Shown here: one piece after another, positions 60,303 through 64,000 of the stretch
Numbering within the stretch: the first letter of the stretch is position 1
Layout of the letters: the number at the start of each line of letters is the position of its first letter
Program-made: the position numbers and the translations under genes
Source: Brasenia schreberi
Lineage: Eukaryota; Streptophyta; Magnoliopsida; Nymphaeales; Cabombaceae
DNA length: 64,000 nucleotides
Reading direction: 5' to 3'
NCBI GenBank assembly: GCA_036023115.1
Contig: JAYKKT010000089.1
Span: 11,380,001 to 11,444,000, forward strand
Notes under the pieces: generated by a model
Told to the model about the DNA's origin: nothing
What the model saw: the letters and a program-made list of their open reading frames with translations, nothing else
Databases searched by the model: none

Positions 60303-63300
60303 AGGAGGATTTAAGTGACTTGGCAGCAGAGTACTCGGTCTGTCCGTCAAAAGAAAATGGTGGTATGTTGGGTGGAAAAGGACAAATGGTATGTCTGCAT
60401 TTATTCATCAATCTTCATGGTGGAAACTTGGTTGAGTAAATTAGACTTACTATTCAGCCAAATGATCAGGTTACTTGTGTACCTTGTCTTTCGCATTTCT
60501 CAAAGTATAGTCTAGATTCTAAACCATATGTTTGTTGAACTCTGTGTAAAATGCTTTAAAATTGTGAAGCTGTCATAAATCCTTAGTTTCCATTCATAAC
60601 CACTATGTTCAGGGGTGAAATGCTCAAAACTTTCCCTTAGCTAAATCTCTCTAAGGGCAGGTCAATACCCAGTTGTGCATCTTTAGGGTTTTTTGCGTGA
60701 TCCTATCTTGCCATTCATTTAAAATAAGATTAGAGTGGTATGAGGTAATTTCAAAATGTCCTTGTTCCAAAACTGAACCATGATAGAGTTTGCATACACA
60801 TTGCTGGTTCTTCCCTGTCAATGAGTCAGCTCCAGTGATTGATTATGTTTTCAGCGTGCATATTACTTTATGGAGTAATGAATGATAGTGAATGATCACA
60901 TGCTAATATTCATGATGAATTTATGTCATGTTAGTGTATTGATGAATGGGAGAACAGACATGATCTCTCCAACTTTGTGGAACACGGCTCCAGTTAAGAC
61001 TTGTTTTTGTTCCGTACGAGTTTTCTTTCTTTTCGCACAGAAGGAGGTCTGAGTGAACAAGTGAGGGTCGAACTTAGGGGGCTAAACTGAGAGTGGAAGT
61101 TGAGTGTTTGCTGGTTGAACCGAGGCTGCCAAGCAAGGGAGTTTGGACGTGGAGCCTCCCAGGGAAGAGAGCTCCTGGACGCCGTCAAGTGGCGAAGGCA
61201 AGTTCAAAGAGGCTAAGGCAATCCAGACTTAGGCAAGGCTTCAAGGTGGCGGATGCAAACCGAATGAACAAAGGTACGGACGCGGTAAAGACCCGAAGAG
61301 CTCAAGGGAAAGACAAGGAGAAGCATAGGGCACACTCCTTGGGCCGGCCCCATTACCTTCAAGCGACTTTGGGTAGAGCCGGACTGACAAAAGGGCAGAC
61401 TGCAAGGCGGTGCCTTTGGCAGTCGCGTGGACTCCCCTCAGTGCGCTCTCGGGCAGGCCGAGCCTGGTTTGACAGGTAGGGTTCTTTATCCTTTATGGGA
61501 GTTGTAAGGGTCGAGTTGGCCTATGCGGGAAGGGAGGAAGGATTTAGTATTTCCATTTTTCTTCATATGTTATTGTGCAACCAGGAAGTCTACCATTTTG
61601 CAAAATAATTAATTGAATATAAACTCGACTTAGTGGTGTCTCTCGATTTTATTACCTTAACTTGCTGTAGTTGTATGCTGCATGTTGTACCACCGTATAG
61701 TCCTCAATTCCTTAAACTCACTGCTGCATATGGTGAAATTATCAATAGGTGCCAGAGTTCGAACAAGCTTCCTTCAGTGCCCCCATAAATAAAGTTGTCA
61801 AACGCAAGACACAGTTTGGATGGCACTGGTTGCAAGTGTTAGTCTGAGAGGTCTGCTCTTACGAACCTGAAATGATTTATCTGAACTAGTAAAAACTAAA
61901 AGGCTTGTAGCTAGTTAGATGGTGGACGTTCAATTCAGTGTAAATCTATGTTTTCCTCATTTAGAAATTCATACGAATGACTAAATGCGTACAAGCTTGT
62001 AATTGGACATGTCATCTTGTCAGGGAGGAATCCTTGCTTCAAGACATTGAGCCAGACGAGCTTCATCTGAAGATGCAAGACCCAGATTTCCTGAAGGAAG
62101 CTCAGCTAGTAGATGTTAGAGAGCCTGATGAAGTGTATGTGCTTCATGTTACTTTTGGCAAATGAGAATTTCTTTTTTACCTCTCAAAAGTAACATACAC
62201 TTGTTAAAAGTTCTAATTCTACACGACGATCTGAAAATTGTTACAAACTAAAAAAAATTGTAAGACCTTGAAACAGGATTTCGTGTTTGGCCACTTGTTA
62301 TCAGTTAAAATTTTTCTGGATGTTTCAGCGTGACACATCAAGCTCCAGTTTTCCAGAGTTAATGATGCTGTATACTGGACAGAGATTTGGCCTCTTTTCC
62401 AGGATTTAAGGTTCTTCCTCTCCTCCAGTTTGGAAGTTGGGGACCTGACATAGCGAATGAGTTCGACCGGGGGAAGGACACCTATGTTATGGTCAGATAA
62501 ACTCTCTTTGCTACTCATGCTAATAGCCTTGCATACTTTTTTTCTTGTTCTACAATAGGCTAACCAGATCTTCTACGCATAAAACAACTAATCAAAATTG
62601 ACTTAAGTGACTCAGGCAACTCGGATGGTGTTGTCCTGGTTTAGGATGTTACAATAAACAGATCATTGTTTAGATCATAACTGCAACTTCTTTTCACTTA
62701 AACAATCTGCCCTCGACAAGAACAATGGAATAAAGAAAATCCAGAGACTTCTTGGCAATGATAATTTAATCTAAATAGGTATTTATTGTCATCAAATCCC
62801 AAGTATTCTCCAAACACAAGTGGAAGTGTTTACTGAAGCACTTCCGGATATTCGTTAAAGCATCTCACAGTCTCAAACCATAGAATATAAAACGTAATAA
62901 TTGTTTCATATTCAAAAGATGTATACTAAAATACATCAATGGGCTGGGAAATGCCATAGAAGCCAAGGAGAGGGTGGCCGTTTTGAAAATGGGGGAGTAA
63001 AAGAGTAAGCGAACCAGACTAGCTCATTGGCAAGCCTTCTAGGTCTAAAACATTACAAAGACCAAAAACTAAAAAAGGAAACTGTAAACTAGTATGCCAA
63101 AATACATAATAATCTTAACCTAGGAATCGAACCTAACCTAATAGACGAAATCTTAAACTAACTATATGAAAAGAAAGAAATTGCTTACGGTGAAACCATA
63201 TTTACATTCCAACAGCCATTTCATTTGACCTGCAGGTTTTCTTTCCCACATGTGCATACACTTTTTTATTCGTCCCTTGATCTTTTAAATACCTTTGTTA

Positions 63301-63428
63301 TATGAGGTGTTATATGGTGAAAACACTTATTTCCATGTTCACCTGTATGATACTTGTGAATTTTTATTAATTTGCAGTGTCATCACGGGATGAGATCATT
63401 TCAGTTTGCAAAATGGCTGCAAACTCAG
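60303..63428 (+). pseudogene. STR12: Chloroplast PpiC/rhodanese protein exons, reading frame damaged
   Basis: The family fuses a parvulin-type PpiC prolyl isomerase domain to a rhodanese domain and is plastid-targeted. Exons seen: 60303-60388 (EDLSDLAAEYSVCPSKENGG, then MLGGKGQM), 61749-61850 (VPEFEQASFSAPINKVV, TQFGWHWLQVL), 62024 to about 62133 (EESLLQDIEPDELHLKMQ, then DPDFLKEAQLVDVREPDE), 62403-62491 (FKVLPLLQFGSWGPDIANEF) and 63378-63428 (CHHGMRSFQFAKWLQTQ, with the CX4R active-site loop). Odd points: GWVRxGQM is shortened to GGKGQM by an in-frame loss of two codons. A single extra G at about 61842 breaks the frame just before Ser-Glu-Arg. About six residues between DEV and GFKV are missing unless a small exon with a non-GT donor (near 62320-62350) is used. 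The N-terminal exons and the last exon are not seen. The gene is probably dead or very recently damaged, and it continues beyond the window. Confidence 0.72.
61020..61500. other. GC-rich block inside an intron of the PpiC/rhodanese gene
   Basis: Between exons 60388 and 61749 lies about 480 bp much richer in G and C than its surroundings, in an AT-rich intron. A 128-codon ORF (61093-61479) is rich in Arg, Lys and Gly and has no domain. It is probably an inserted LTR-type or other repeat; I cannot name it. Confidence 0.4.
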
Positions 63429-64000
63429 GTGCTTTTGTTGCAGAATCTAATCTTAGTCACCGGAAGCTTTTTCATTCTTTAGTACTGACGTATATCGGGT
63501 CCTGTCCTAATGAAATGAAGCTGATCAAGTACACTTGTTTCTGGGTGTTCTCATGACCATTGTTGAACTCTTTAAGCAAAATTTAACTTATGATTCTATT
63601 CTAGCATAGATATGAGTTTCTGAAATCATACTGAACATGATGGCACAATGAGTGGCCGTATCATGCAGTTACAACAAGCACCAAAGCGCTAGGCTTGTCT
63701 GTTCTCCTCATTTGAGTTTGAGTTTTCTGAACTGGTCTATATTGCATGGAAATGGCTGTGCACAGACATTTTGCGTATTGAAACAAAACGGAAACTCGAA
63801 ACAAGTATGAAATGTTTGTTCACATTTCTGCTAGGCTTAAAATGTCTTATATAAAAAATGGCATTTTGTATGCATCAAAATTCTCATAGCTCGGTTAGAG
63901 CACCCACTTACTAAGAGGTCTTGAATTCGATTCAAATGAAGTTAATTTTTTTTACCATTAATTGGTTTTACACTTAAAGAATGAATCAGGATGAATGCTT
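63429..64000. other. Intron or 3' flank; SINE-like relic at the end
   Basis: The last rhodanese exon was not found. At about 63888-63950 ATAGCTCGGTTAGAGCACCC and CTTGAATTCGATTC resemble tRNA A and B boxes, but there is no cloverleaf, so I read it as a SINE-like relic. Confidence 0.45.

Noticed and set aside
61093..61479. 128-codon basic ORF as a gene
   Set aside because: It lies within an intron, has no recognisable domain, and follows from local GC and purine bias.
63888..63950. Possible tRNA gene
   Set aside because: A- and B-box-like blocks are present but no acceptor stem or anticodon stem forms; fits a SINE relic.

Overview
The window is nuclear DNA from a flowering plant. It is AT-rich, its genes are split by GT-AG introns, it carries plant-specific families (two-domain DUF26 secreted protein, PPR, MYB-CC, VQ-motif), and most of it is transposon. 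The species cannot be read from the sequence. The ORFs present are mostly isolated exons, so the gene models below were built by joining exons at splice sites seen by eye.

Layout. 0-2.5 kb: first exon of a mitochondrial L-2-hydroxyglutarate dehydrogenase (minus), with a one-base frameshift in its FAD motif. 2.5-14.4 kb: repeats (a 224-bp tandem duplication, a hAT-type MITE with perfect 8-bp target duplication, an old RTE-type LINE and a nearly full-length one). 14.4-17.7 kb: a DUF26 gene with an N-terminal relic of a duplicate upstream. 17.7-23 kb: repeats plus one unrecognised acidic protein gene. 23-24.7 kb: PPR pseudogene. 26.6-30.3 kb: minus-strand RTE LINE inserted in a tandem repeat. 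30.9-34.2 kb: complete but disabled hAT transposon with TIRs, 8-9 bp target duplication and a palindromic promoter. 35.7-36.1 kb: small Cys-rich membrane protein (minus). 37.8-40.6 kb: six-coding-exon MYB-CC transcription factor (minus) with a perfect in-frame 126-bp duplication. 42.8-49.3 kb: decayed Ty1/copia element with both LTRs and a nested 5'-truncated LINE flanked by a perfect 14-bp target duplication. 51.9-52.7 kb: VQ-motif protein gene (minus) whose start region is tandemly duplicated. 53-60 kb: gene-poor, with foldback elements and long AT microsatellites. 60.3-63.4 kb: exons of a chloroplast PpiC/rhodanese protein with frame damage.

The genes do not form a pathway. The clearest stories are in genome dynamics: six copies of one RTE LINE family at different stages of decay, insertions dated relative to each other by nesting, a dispersed tRNA-derived SINE-like family, and local duplications that alter gene ends (DUF26, MYB-CC, VQ). 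Genes most likely to be functional are the DUF26 protein, the unrecognised acidic protein, the Cys-rich membrane protein, the MYB-CC factor and the VQ protein.
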